Below are positions 23,058 to 35,000 of a DNA stretch of 64,000 nt, one piece after another. How positions within the stretch are numbered: position 1 is the first letter of the stretch; each line of letters starts with the position of its first letter. Both the position numbers and the translations under genes were made by a program. The stretch is from positions 2,046,001 to 2,110,000 of the forward strand of contig JAFKAC010000009.1 of NCBI GenBank assembly GCA_025766275.1, in the 5' to 3' direction. The stretch comes from Lactarius indigo (lineage: Eukaryota > Basidiomycota > Agaricomycetes > Russulales > Russulaceae). The notes beneath the pieces were generated by a model. That model was not told the DNA's origin. It was given only the letters and a program-made list of their open reading frames with translations, and made no database searches.

Positions 23058-23085
23058 TTTTAAAATCAAATAACCCAGGTCATCA
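23058..23085 (+). repeat. Dispersed motif copy 1 (ATCAAATAACCCAGGTCAT)
   Basis: Degenerate copy of a T-run followed by AATCAA-(A/T)TA(C)CCCAGGTCAT. A perfect hairpin (CAGGTCC-TTAC-GGACCTG, 23098-23115) follows directly. Confidence 0.55.
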
Positions 23086-23433
23086 ACTCGACAGCATCAG
23101 GTCCTTACGGACCTGTCAACTTCATGCATCGTCGCTTACTTAACCATAACTTTGGATCATCCAACATTCGTCGTCGCGTCTTGAGGAGTATCGCGTGGCA
23201 TCGTGCCAGCGCATCGTACACGGCTGCATATTTGCGCCTACTCGGCTGCATCGTTGCGCCAATGCAATGCTGATCTGCCCGTTATATCTTTACCCGTGGT
23301 GTCAAGCAGCAGGTGGTAAAGTTAGGACGGACAAACCAGCAACTGGGCTTAGTCCCAGCAGTCACCGTGCCCATGCGGCACCTAACGAAACCTTTCGAGG
23401 ATTCGAGGTCCAAATGCCACTCTGACTTTTTTT

Positions 23434-23458
23434 ATCAAATCAATTACCCCAGGTCATT
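23434..23458 (+). repeat. Dispersed motif copy 2 (AATCAATTACCCCAGGTCAT)
   Basis: Almost identical to copy 3 over about 20 bases, and also preceded by a T-run. It lies about 375 bp after copy 1. Confidence 0.65.
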
Positions 23459-23707
23459 CGTGCTCGATACACCGTGGATGAAATCGTCCGCGTACGTCGT
23501 CTTGCACCACATTACTATTCAACCCCCCCCCCTCCCGATCACCCGTTATCAACTCTACGGGACGAGCACGAGGTCTTATTCTCCAGAGAAAACATGCGAA
23601 AAACCGATTCAGATTAACCCCTTCGGGAAGTACTCTCGTCGTGGATGGTGGCTGAGCGCTGGATAAGCGCTGTAGCATTTGGTACTTGCTGAAACAGCAA
23701 GTTTTTT

Positions 23708-23731
23708 CAAATCAATTACCCCAGGTCATTT
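23708..23731 (+). repeat. Dispersed motif copy 3 (AATCAATTACCCCAGGTCAT)
   Basis: About 270 bp after copy 2 and directly preceded by a perfect hairpin (ACTTGCTG-AAA-CAGCAAGT, 23684-23702) and a T-run. Confidence 0.65.
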
Positions 23732-24410
23732 ACGTTGTTAGTTGTAGTTACAACGTGTCGTACGCTACGCGCAGCTCTGTCAATTTATCTGTGTGTATCG
23801 TTGTTCGCCGTCAGAAATTTCGGATGAATTCATGCACTAGGACGCGACGCTTCAGATGCCTCGCTTCGATCTAATGCACATTATTACAAGGTGGACCGCT
23901 TGCTTTGCGGGTATGCATAAGATAGAGTTGACTAGTTGCGACGCAATGATGTGGGCGATGTGATATTACACTTGTACGAGCAGGGGCTTTCGTTAAATCT
24001 CGTTCATCAGAAGCAAACTCTATAGGCAATTCATTGACGATATACGCGTATCGATCGTACGATGTGCGATCCCCAAACGATCACACTTCTGCGCTGAGAA
24101 TAGACCATCCACTACTTCTCTTTGAGGGACGAGAGTTGTCAAAAGCAAGCAAAAGGCGGGTGGCTATAGGGGGCGTGGCCGGGCTTAAATTATACACGCG
24201 TGATAGGAGGGCATCACGCGCAGCGCGGCAAATGAATGACACGAACATTCTGATGAATTATCGAAACGATAGGGGTCGCGAGGTTTGGGGTTGGGTTGGA
24301 GCCGAAGCCCTATCACTCACCATTGGCATTATGGCCGCAGCCTTGCTTTATCTATCTAATATGCACACTTGGAGCGTACATCTCATGGTAGAATACTCCA
24401 CTCCTCACAC

Positions 24411-26293
24411 TCAACCGCCGGACTTCCAATAAGCGATGTCACCGTCAACCACTAGCAGAGAGGGGGGATGTTCGATTTATTTGACGTAGATAAAGGAGTG
24501 AGAAAGAGGCACGCACTCTCATAGGGTTTTCCTTGCTGCCTGAGCTTACCGGCCGCTTTGACGGCCGCTTCACTTCCGTGTTCGTGTAGATCTGCGTAGC
24601 CCATAATTTCGCCACAAATGAACTTATTCTCAAAGTCGGAGTGGATGACGCCAGCCGCCTGCGGCGCCTTGGTGCCCTTGCGGATAGTCCACGCACGCAC
24701 TTCATCGGGACCGCAAGTGAAGTACCGGATCAGCTGAGCGCCGGGGAGGATATCATTTCGGTAAGGTCAGGAGGGTGTGTGTGTGCATTCATGAGGGGGC
24801 TTACGTCGAGAGAGGTGTACCCCGCTTGGGTGATCTTGCCCAGCCCACTGGAAGCACCTATGTTCTTCTCCTCTTCGGCCTTCTCCTCGGCAGGTAAAGG
24901 CGCGAGGCGCTCCTCGAGGGCAACAGAGAAGGGAATGAGCGGATCACCAGGGTTTTTTTCATCGATCCACGCTTTGATTCGGGGGAGCCTGGGGGGGACA
25001 TGTATGAGTTACTGCGGCGAGGATAAGAACGATCTTGGGCAACCATTTGTTTTTCTTACGGATATAGTCCTTCTCGGACAGATTGACTAGGTATGTAACG
25101 GGTTTTGCCGTGAGAAGTGAAAGCCCATTGACGACATCGATCTATGTATAACGGTGGCGTCGTTAACCCTCCAAGTCAACCGGAAAGGTAAATGAAATGA
25201 AGAAATCGGGGAGTGTTCAGAGGGGATGTGATCTCAACGGCATGTTGGGGCGTTACTCCCGCCTCGATGAGCTGGGTTTGATCGAGCCTTGAGCTCTTTA
25301 TCATCAAAGCGACGAATGTGCAAAGAAGAAGAGGATGGGAGAGGAGGCGAGCGGAGCTTACCTCCTTGTTGGTCCAATCGCCTTTCCGGACGTCCTTCGA
25401 ATCCTCACTCAAGCATTTGAGTACCTTTTCGACCGTGGCCTGCGTACGAGCACAGTTAGTCGCATGTATGCGCGCGAATTGATCACACGAAAATCCACTT
25501 ACGATTTCCTCCTTTCTCGCTTTGTCCGCGAGAGAGTTACTACCGAGACTCCGGCCTGTCTTCTTGAGCCCCTCTAACTGCTTCTGCACCCACTCGATGT
25601 CCTTGAGACGCAGTTCGGTTTGGATGATTTCCATGTCGCGGATAGGATCAACGTCTCCCTCGACGTGGATGACCTCCGCATCGTCGAAGGCGCGAATGAC
25701 TTGGAAGATGCCGTCGACAGCACGTACGTGAGAAAGGAACGCGTTTCCGAGACCTGCACCGGTAGAAGCGCCCTTGATTCAATAAGTCCACCTGTCTTCG
25801 GTAACATTGAGTAATGAGATGACTCACAGCGGTGAGGCCTGCGATATCGATGCACGTCAGATGTGCGGGGACGCGGGACGCGGGTTTGTATAGCTCGCAT
25901 AGCCAATCGAATCGCGGATCGGGGACAGGTATACGAGCTTCCTATAGCATAGATCTCTCAACTGTTGACCGAGGGGTGGAAGAGAGCTGACATACCTCCG
26001 GATCAATGGTCGCATAGGGAAAATTAGCTGCCTTTCCGAGGTCTACGAGGAGTTGGAAAAAAAGGTGAGTCATCACTCTGAGCCATTGGACGATGTTGAG
26101 AGCTTACCTGTCTGGGAGAGGACATTGAAGAAAGATGATTTCCCGACATTGGGAAGTCCTGCGGGAAGCTAGATATGTCAACGCTGTAATGAAAAATGAC
26201 GATATACGCACCGACAATACCGATCTTGAGATTATTGCTGGGGCGGCCAAGGAGGACTTTCTTCTCCTGAACTGGTGCCTTTTTTGGTGGCAT
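24411..26293 (-). CDS. OLA1: Obg-like ATPase 1 (YchF/OLA1 family)
   Basis: A translation-factor-type P-loop ATPase that associates with ribosomes, proteasomes and stress responses. It starts [20 protein letters not shown] (26293) and reads through many short exons. G1 is [17 protein letters not shown] across an intron; the next exons give [20 protein letters not shown] and [20 protein letters not shown] (G3 region). The helical insert follows (METIQTEL-type, [16 protein letters not shown]), then [20 protein letters not shown], where the usual NKxD is replaced by NLSEKD as expected for an ATP-specific YchF. The TGS domain ends the protein: [32 protein letters not shown] and, after a last intron, [11 protein letters not shown]. 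Complete. Its start faces the surface-protein gene 175 bp away. Confidence 0.95.
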
Positions 26294-26467
26294 TCTTTTT
26301 TTTACAGAGCCGAGGACTGACGAAGAGACGGAAAAGGATCGACAGGAAAGAGAAAGAACGGCTGAGAGGCTCAATCGATCTCTCATTTCCAAAAACGATG
26401 TGTGGAGCAAGCCTGCCATGAGCTCGGTCCGCGCAGTCCACCACACCCTGGTCACAGTCTATCCGCG
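26294..26467. promoter_or_regulatory. Short bidirectional promoter region (OLA1 / surface protein)
   Basis: About 174 bp separate the OLA1 start from the start of the Ser/Thr-rich protein gene on the other strand. No specific site is recognised; the call rests on arrangement. Confidence 0.35.
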
Positions 26468-27191
26468 ATGAAGGTCCTCAGAGCTCTTGCATTGCTCTTC
26501 TCACTCCCATCCTTTGTTATCGGTCAACAGCTCATTACCACCACAAATCAGTAGGTCGCTCCCCATCCACTTGTCTTGATCTTTTTGGCTCAAGTCCCTC
26601 ACAGAGCAGGGGAGACCATAGTCGAGCAGATTACCACCAATGCCTTTGGCCAACCTTTAACGCAAATACTGTGAGTACCCCTGGAAACATTAGTATCCTT
26701 CTCATCGCGTGCACGCCAGGCAAACTCTGGGACCGGCAGCAACATCTCCGGCCACGAGCCTTTCTCCAGCTACCTCGACTACTCCCACGACTACTCCCAC
26801 CACCACATCCCCGGCCGCCGCCACCACCACCACCCCGAATGAACAAGGACCAGTTGGGCAACCAGGGTCAACGCCCGAAACCCCAGGTGGACCGACGCCA
26901 TTCGTGTATACGACTACGGACGCAAATGGCAATTACGTTGCCGTTTCTGCGACCTTCACCCCCACGTTTCCCCAGACGATACCATATACGCCCACGAGTA
27001 CTGGCACTATCCTAAAGTACAGCGACTGGCTCAGCCAAATTGGAAATAATACCGGCGCTCTCAACCAGCCCGTTGCCTCTCAGGCGGCCAACCCTGCATC
27101 GCGAGCGGGTGCTAATATTAGCCTACTATCAGGCGCCATACTGTCCACTGTGCTCGCGGTAGTTGTTGGTGGATGGGTGTTCATACCATGA
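26468..27191 (+). CDS. Secreted Ser/Thr-rich, probably GPI-anchored surface protein
   Basis: Exon 1 encodes a clear signal peptide (MKVLRALALLFSLPSFVIG then QQ). Two introns (from GTAGGT at about 26550 and GTGAGT at about 26670) join it to AGETIVEQITTNAFGQPLTQ and then a Thr/Ser/Pro-rich stretch (TTPTTTPTTTSPAAATTTT) likely to be heavily O-mannosylated. A more ordered segment follows (PFVYTTTDANGNYVAVSATF). The protein ends in a hydrophobic tail (LLSGAILSTVLAVVVGGWVF) after a small-residue region, as for a GPI-attachment signal. Such proteins are common in basidiomycetes and of unknown function; a wall or surface role is inferred. Confidence 0.8.
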
Positions 27192-27387
27192 GGACTTGTT
27201 TCACATATGTTACCCCACGGACAATGTTATCTTATAGAGTGTAGTGAATAGTATGTGACCCGCTGTGTTTTTGTGTCCGCAGTCATCGTCGGTCGAGTTC
27301 GGTCCGACGGGTTAACCGGAGCTGGATCTGATTTAGACAGGACAAGGGCGAGCTCAACCCCGTCGTTCATGAACGTGTCCTATCGCC

Positions 27388-30300
27388 ATGTCCAGCACGC
27401 TACCTCCCTCCCAAGTCACACAAACGATAACAGCCGTCGCCATCGTTGTCGATTCTAGCCTCACGCTCGCACGAGAATGGCACCGCATCCTTCTCGAGTA
27501 CTGCAAGCCTCTCTTTGCACGCCTCGCCGAGGGCAATGCCGCATTCCTACCGGTAGCTCGTTATTTCCTCCGCCGCTTCCGAATCTCTCTCAACGTTCTT
27601 AGCAACTCCGTCTCGGGTTCATCACTTACGGTCCACCCGATTGCGGTGGCACTCCTCTCCTCGTCAATCGCTTCTTCGCTGTAGGCGCTCACCACGAACT
27701 AAAGGATATGAATAGACTCTCAATAGGTCGCACCACCACCGGAGGCTCCCTGGGCATGGCCGCTCTCGAGGGATACGCAGCTGCAATTGAGGTACTTGAC
27801 GTTCGCGATCCTTCCGCACCTACAACGCCCTGAGCACCGCTAGATGTTTGACTCCCTCAAAAACGGGGTCAATCAGAAACCTTTACGCCCACTCTCTTTG
27901 AACGAATCCAGGGATAAGCCCAAAGAAGTGTATTCTTATCACCTGTGGCACTTCGCCGCTGGGCAACCTGACGATGCCAAGCACCCACGTTGGAACAATT
28001 CACTAGCCCTTGACAGTCTCACATGGAAGACCGTCCCCGCTGAATTAAAGAAGGTCGGTGCACTGCCATCATCGTACAATACTTGACAGACCTTATCCTC
28101 GCTGACAGCGCGAAATTAACTGTTCGATGCTACTTGTCTCTCCCTCTCCCAAGTTTTCTAAGCTGTTTTCTGACGTGAGCCCCTTCTTATCAACGTCGTG
28201 TCATGTCCTCATAGCGTCTAATAGATTTCGGATACACGCCTGGCACCCTGGTTCCCCACCCGTCCCAATCACACAATTCTACTATCGGGTTTCACTCCAT
28301 CACCTAAACCAAGAGGTACACCTCCTCCGTGATCCTTAGTCTATAAAAGACTAACGGTCTTGTCTCAGCTGCTGTTCCATCTACAATTCCTGCGAAGCGT
28401 CCTGCAGACTCCCCTGCTGAGCAGCGCTCACCCGGACCTAAAATTTCAAAACCTCCATCACAGACCGCATCACCTGCTTTAGCCGCCGCAAAGAAGCCAG
28501 TCCCACAGTCTAGTCCATTGATCCCTCCCGCCACTGCCTCAGCGCCACCTTCGTCATCAGCTACCTCTCCAACTGTCCCCCCAGCAACCGCACCCAATTC
28601 CTCACCACCAAAGCCACCTACTCGTGAACCATTAGACGGGACTGTCATCGACCTCACACAATCCTCTTCGACAGAAATCGTTCCCCCGACGATGCAGCCG
28701 GGCCGCGTTCCACCTCGGCCAAACCCAGTGCAGCAGGCGCCACCTACACAGCCCCAACCCATTCAGCCCCCAACCCAGACTCAACCACAGCCCACACCTC
28801 AGTCCCAAGTACAGTCGTCAATGCAACATCAGTCCCAACCTTCGTCGTTTTTGAACCTGAAGCCACCACCAGCGACCGCCGATTCCGTCGAAATGCTGAC
28901 AAAGCTCAAGCAAGTGGAAAATCGCATGACCGATCTGCGTAGCAAACAGATTGAAGCGGCACAAGCTGGGCGCACCGATGAAGCGAACAAGCTTACTGTG
29001 ATACTCAATCAACATTTCACTGCGTACAAGAAGGGCCGTGAATTCGTGATGAAGATGTTGGAGGCAAAGAAAGCAACGGCGGCAGCAGCAGCACAAGGAC
29101 AGGGACCCTCGTCACAACCTACTCACGATTCCGCCCCGACTGCAGCTACAACTCAGCACTCTACGCCTAGAATGTCCGCCACTCCACAGCCGACTCCGAA
29201 CGCAAACTCGCATTCCACACCAAGACTCGCGACACCGCGCATGGCCGCAAACCCGAACCCGATGTCGGCGTCACCTTCTCACGCCACCGCCAACTCAGGC
29301 GTTGGCGTAGGGTCTGGCTCTGCTGCAAATGCGAACGCGGCGCTTCTTCGGGCGTTCAACCCTGCCGCGGCGCAGATCCCAACACAAACTGGCCTAGGCG
29401 GCCTGTCTGGCCCTGAAGCCCACGGTCTCGGGGCAATGTCACAACACGGACTTTCCCATAGCAACCCCCTCGGACAGCAACAGCAGCCGCAACCGATGCC
29501 TTCGAACATCGCGCAAATGCAGAAACTCGTCGAGCAGCGTGCGCTCGCGCAAAACGCACCGGCGCACATTCCCGCTGGAAACGGCGTCGGGACCAACGGG
29601 GGAGGAGCCTCGATGGCACCCGCCATTGCGGGTGGGTTCGGCGAGGCCAGGGATGTTCAGTGGGTGGGGACGTTCGTCTGGCAGGGCACGGATCCGACCC
29701 GCAACGAGAAGAAAGAGGTGCGGGCCCAGATTGTAGCAACCGCACCTTCGGGAAATCCGTACGTCATCTCTCATTCGTGGAGCCTTTTCGATAGAGGACT
29801 TACATTTTGGAACCACAGACATGCGTCAACATGGCCAAAAATTCTATCCCTTTCGCCTGCTGGGCCCGCGGTCCCGATGAACGAATTCCAGGAGTGGATA
29901 AAGAAAACGCGCCCCGTGCTCATGCGTGTTCAGGCAGCACCTGGGACGGACGACCACAACTTTGGGCAGCTGGTCAAGTTGCTTAGGGAGAGGAGCTACG
30001 TAGGTCGTCCGTCGACGTTGCTCATTCGGCCACACCTCTCACGGTTTTGTTTGATAGTATGCACTGGCGGGATGGGAAATCCAAGGCAAAGGCCGGACCT
30101 CGATGAACCTTCTCATCGCGCCATTTTCACAGGGCCTGATCTGTGCTGCGTTTCCGGTCTCTGGCATGCCAGAGTTGCCGAAGCCCCGAGCACCGCAGCT
30201 GGACCCCACGGTGCGGCAGACGATCTTCAACCTGCTGCCTCCACAACTTCGGGGTTTGCCCGAGCCGCAGCTTAGTCAAGTAATCATGCAGTTATATATT

Positions 30301-31041
30301 CGCCGGTACCAGGCGTCTCAAGGCGCAGCAGCATTGTCACAGCAGCAGGCGCAGCAGCAGCAGCAGCAGCAGGTGCAACAGCAGCAACAGCAGACGCAAC
30401 AGCAGCCAGACCGCTTCTCTCAAAACCCCGGAGTCAATATGGCCCCCAACGGCTCTATGTTCGGGAATCTGGGACTCAAGCAGGGAGAACTCAATCCATT
30501 CGTACCCGGGAGTCAGGCGAACGCAATCGCGAGTGGACTGTTGATGCAGCCGGCGACGTCGCTGGAACAGTTACAACAGCGGCAGCAGCAACAAGCGCAA
30601 CAGCAGCAGCAGCAGCAACATCAGCAACAACAACATCAGCAACAGCAGCAACAGCAGCAGCAACAACAACAACAAGCGCAGCAAAATCAGCAGCGCGCTC
30701 TACTAGAGATGCAGCGTGCTCTGAGTGGCGGTCTCGGCGCAGGTGTCGGCGCAGGCCTGGGCGGCGGGCTGATGAACACGGGCGCAAGTGGCGGTGCTGG
30801 CGGGCTCGGCCTTTCCGGCGGTTTGGGCCCACACGGGTTCGGCAACGGCGGGAACGGGATGAACACCGGTGCGGGCATCGGTCTGGGACTCACCAGCGCC
30901 GGCTTTGGTGCATTAGGCGGAGCCACAACCATGGATGGCGCTGGAGATGGTAACGGAGGCCTTATAGGTGCGGGCGCGGTGACGATGGACATGTTGCAGT
31001 CGTTCTTACATCGTAATGGGGAGGGCGGCCAGGGCCAATGA
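27388..31041 (+). CDS. MED25: Mediator complex subunit 25 (VWA and ACID-like domains)
   Basis: The N-terminus is a von Willebrand factor A-type fold: QTITAVAIVVDSSLTLAREW, HRILLEYCKPLFARLAEG, QLRLGFITYGPPDCGGTPLL, RTTTGGSLGMAALEGYAAAI, FDSLKNGVNQKP and YSYHLWHFAAGQPDDAKHPR, joined by several short introns. A long Pro/Gln/Ser-rich linker follows, with a helix around DSVEMLTKLKQVENRMTDLR. Then an ACID-like domain (VQWVGTFVWQGTDPTRNEKK, RAQIVATAPSGNP, WPKILSLSPAG) that in Med25 binds activators. A 58-nt phase-0 intron (30001-30058) joins RERSY to ALAGWEIQGKGRTSMNLLIA. The end has two polyglutamine tracts and a Gly-rich region finishing MDMLQSFLHRNGEGGQGQ. Nuclear coactivator. Its 3' end is duplicated 4.9 kb downstream. 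Confidence 0.8.
30346..30690 (+). repeat. CAG/CAA tracts encoding polyglutamine in Med25
   Basis: Two interrupted CAG/CAA tracts (about 30346-30411 and 30574-30690) encode glutamine runs with some His, Ala and Arg. CAA interruptions are frequent. A derivative of the second tract is found in the downstream duplicated copy. Confidence 0.9.
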
Positions 31042-31311
31042 CGAATCCCTTCGACCGAGTTGATGCACTCGTTTTCTATTATATCGTTCGCGTTCCGGAC
31101 CACGTAACTTTATTAGCTTTGCACTTCTCACACTCTCTGTCCGTCTGCTGTGTAATATATGTCTTGTTTTTTGCGAAAAACACGGCGGTGATGTATGTAA
31201 AAAGTACACAAGTGAACGGCATGACATTGCTGTGCGCGGCTGTGCTAAAAATATAGTCTAAGGTCGGATGGTTTATCTTCCTTCTCCCGATCCGTGTGTA
31301 ATCGATGTTCC

Positions 31312-31716
31312 TCAGTGCGAAGGCAAGGAAAAGTTGCCCTCGGTACTCTGTATCTTCGGCGATATTGGCCTGGAACTCGTAGACAGCAATGAGAGGTCCC
31401 TGCTTTCGCTGGAGGTGGGACGAGAAGAGTAATTTTAGATCCACGCAGAGAGCCCATGTTGTAGATAGTAAGCCCTCATCTCGCTCCATTGGTCAAGGAA
31501 TCCAACGTAAGTTAATATATCCGAGTCGTGTCGGCGCTTTGGGACGCTGGGAAGAACAGAATGACAGGAAGACGCGATCGAGAACTTCGCGGGCCAGCGA
31601 ACCAGCGTTTTGTTGGGGACGTAAGCCCCTCGTCTCACGGCACAATAGTCGGGCTGGCTTGTATCGTGAGAGGGCCAGTGGCCATCATGGTGCGACGTGG
31701 CTGATTGGTTGGACAT
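31312..31716 (-). pseudogene. Broken copy of the PITH-domain gene (internal deletion)
   Basis: The minus strand starts like the intact gene at 37065 (MSNQSATSHHDGHW against MSNQSAMSHHDNHGHN) but jumps straight to the late exons: AKFSIASSCHSVLPSVPKRR and YVGFLDQWSEMRAYY correspond to AKFSNVSSVTLFF and YYVGFLGQWSE. About 550 bp that carry the His-rich N-terminus, VIKPWDERMDEQ and the core of the PITH domain in the intact copy are missing. The last exon also carries a small deletion in the IAEDTE region that shifts the frame. The position, tail-to-tail with Med25, is the same as for the intact copy and the Med25 fragment. Confidence 0.8.
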
Positions 31717-32091
31717 CGACTCGGCATCATCTTGCACGCACGTCTCATCTCATTGCGAGTCCGGGATCCTATTCTTCGCTCCACATGATATACGCAACGT
31801 GGTGCACATACCTCACCCTTGACCTCACCAGCCTCACCAACAACATGCACCGGCACAGCCACGTGTCCCGCACAATGACTAGTGTGGCGAGTGACAGCTA
31901 TTTATAACAAGTTCGTAGTGTTCTCCTGTTGGCAATAGTTGCCCCGTTAACCTTCCTCATATGCACACCCCAGAGTAAGTGATCTGGTGCCTTCGATGCC
32001 CCACTGCAGGAGTTGACACTGTATCGCGGGTCTCCTATTGTAGACGTGCTCGACTTATATCTCCCCCCCGATCCGTTACCCTACCAGGCAA

Positions 32092-35000
32092 ATGCCCCGG
32101 AAGAGGTACAATTTTTGCCAAGTGCCTGCGCCACTCACTAACTATTATCTTCAACAAGTGACGATCGAGAAACTCTCCGACGATGTGCTTCTGAATATAT
32201 TTCGTTATTACCTGGATGCCTTTCCACAATTTTGGCTTAGGTTTGTGCATATATGTAGCAAGTGGAGACGCATCGTATCTGCGTCTCAACGGGATCTACG
32301 CCTTCGACTGTTCTGCATCCACGGAACGCCTGTACTCAGGCTGAATGCCCTAGATTTCTGGCCCGCTCTACCTATCGTCGTGCAGTATGGGGGGTCCCTG
32401 GCGCTTGATCCGCCGGCTCCCGAGGATGAGGACAATATCATGGCCGCACTCAAGCAATCTGACCGTGTTAATTCTATAAGCCTCACCGTCACAAGCTCGC
32501 TCCTAGAAAAGTTATCCGCAATCGAGAGGCCATTTCCGCAATTGGAAAAACTCGTTCTTTTGTCTCGAGATAGCGTACGACAGACCCTACCCAGCGCTTT
32601 CGGGTGGGGCCCACGCCTTCGTTGTCTCCACTTGACCAGGGCCGTCTTCCCTACACTCCTTCCCCTCCTTAATTCTTCCAGGAATCTTGTAGACCTTCAG
32701 CTTCATGAAGTTATCAATCCTTTGCATTTTTCACCAGAAGCGCTCACGGGTGCCTTATCCGGGACGCCCCAGCTTCGATCACTTTCGCTCTATTTACTCA
32801 CTACCGCCAATTACACTGCCCTTGATCTTGCACCACCCCCACCCCCAGAGGACCGCATTGATTTTCCTGTTCTTTCCCGCCTTAATTTTCGAGGAATTGC
32901 CAAGTACTTGGAAGGCCTTGTAGCCAGAATCGATGCTCCTCGTCTAGGGGATATCGAAGTCACATTATTTGATGAATTCATCTTCGATCCTTCAAAACTT
33001 AACGAACTCATCAATCGGATAGAAATCCAAAAGTCACATCTTCGAGCGGACATTCTATCATCCGAGCGTGCAATCTCCATATCCTTTACCCTACCAGAGG
33101 CGCCTACGCGCCTTGAGCTGCAAGTGTCCTGCAAGCCATTTTCCCGGAAGTTTTCATACATGGCTCGGATCTGCAACGGTTTATCTGCTTTCCTTCCTGG
33201 TGTGGAACATTTACGCATTAGTGAAACGCGACCACCACGTGGGCTGGACAACATCGACCGGGACGAATGGGCTGAAGTTATCTACCCTTTCAGAGGAGCA
33301 AAGTGGGTACATGTAGCTGGCGACCACTCGACAAACGTTGTGCGTGCTTTGAAACTACAACATTGGTTACTACCCGCACTGCAAAGGCTCCACATAGCGC
33401 AGCCTGGTCCACGTCACGCGCCTTTGAGGGAGGCTGTAATGTCATTCATGACCTCGCGCCGTCTCTCTGGCCATCATATAACGGTGGAATATGAACAACT
33501 ATGCCACATAGATGAACTGCGTGGAACAGGTACGATATATGCCTAGCGCCAGCACCAAACGCTAACTTAATTTGAGTAGATCCTTTTCCCCAGCAGGCCC
33601 CGTTTAAGATACTCTCCGGCGATGTCCTTTTGAAAATATTTCAATATTTCCTGGATGCCTCTCCACGATGTTGGCCCAAACTCGCTCATGTATGCCGAAG
33701 CTGGCGACAGATCATATTCACATCACCTCTGGGTCTACATCTTCGACTTTACTGTACGTACGGAACGCCCGTCTTGAAGAATCTAGATTGTTGGCCGTCC
33801 TTACCTCTCGTCGTGGACTACGTAGGATATCCCGTGCTCCGTCCCCCTGCTTCCGACGATGAGGACAATATCATGGCCGCTCTCAAGCGATCTGATCGCG
33901 TTTGCTCCATCAGCCTTACCGTCTCAAGTTCGCTCCTAAAAAAACTTTCCTCGATTTCTGAACCAATTTCGGAACTAGAAGAGCTTGTTCTTCTGTCCCA
34001 AGATAACATGCAGTTCACCCTCCCCAGCACCTTTTGGTGGGGCCATCGCCTTCGTACTCTCCACACCACCAGGATTGCCATTCCCCCACTCCCGCAGCTT
34101 CTTTTACCCTCCCAGGACCTCGTAGATCTTCGACTCCACGAAATTCCCCGCGCCGGGTATTTTTCACCAGAAGCGTTTGCAAATGCCTTGTGCGGGATGT
34201 CCCGACTTGAAACGCTTTCATTACATTTCCTTTCCCTCCCTCCCCGCCGGAACTACCTCGGCTTGCCTGCGCTGCCAAGGGACCGCGTTGTTCTCTCTGC
34301 TCTCACCTGCTTCAAGTATCGAGGAATTAGCAAGTACTTGGACAGTCTCGTAGCCAGAATCGATGCTCCTCGTCTCGAGGATATCGATATCAGGTTCTTC
34401 AACCAACCCACCCTGGACGCTTTGCAACTTGGCCTATTCATCGACCGCATAGAAACGCGGAGTTCACCTCTTCGGGCAGATATTCTATTCTCCGAGGATG
34501 CCATTTCCGTTTCCATTTCCCTCCAAGGGGCCCTTCGTACATGGCTTGGATTGAAAATACCGTGCGAGCAATTAGACTGGCAATTGTCTTCCATTTCTCA
34601 GATTTGTGGCCATTTTTCTACGTTCCTATTCAATGTAGAAGACCTAGGGATTGAAACGACTGGACCGTCAAGCGCACCGGATAATATGGTCGATGGACAA
34701 TGGCTACGACTTATCCGCACATTCGATGGCGTAAAAGATTTTCGTCTGGCTGGAGAACTTACGACAGACGTCTTGCGTGCTTTATGTCTAGCCGACGAGG
34801 GGCGTGAAATTATGTTCCCTGCCCTGCAACATCTTTATGTACAGGTGCCCGTGTCTATGCGTGGGCCATTGCGGGACTCCGTAGAGCCATTCCTCGCCCA
34901 GCGTCAAGTTTCCAATCACCCCGTAGAAGTATATTACGGTTCGCCGCAACAGCGGCAGGAGGAGAAGAAGGAGTGGCGGCGGAGGCAGCAGGAGGAGGAG

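Larger units (their letters stand above)
22156..24410. other. 2.3 kb gene-free region with short repeats
   Basis: No supported gene on either strand between the 3' ends of the IMD-like gene and OLA1. Visible structure: three closely spaced CCGCAGT units (22394, 22406, 22417), a TATA-like ATATATAAA near 22695, three copies of a motif around AACCCAGGTCAT or ACCCCAGGTCATT (about 23071, 23445, 23718), and small perfect hairpins at 23098-23115 and 23684-23702. It could be remains of a transposable element or solo LTR, but no terminal repeats or coding remnants could be defined. Confidence 0.45.

Noticed and set aside
22680..23140. Solo LTR of a retrotransposon (TATA-like ATATATAAA at about 22695)
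   Set aside because: No matching second LTR, no TG/CA ends with a target-site duplication and no reverse transcriptase or gag remnants were found.
29279..29822. Minus-strand frames over the Med25 linker
   Set aside because: They are shadows of the well-supported Med25 exon on the plus strand, caused by its GC- and repeat-rich composition.
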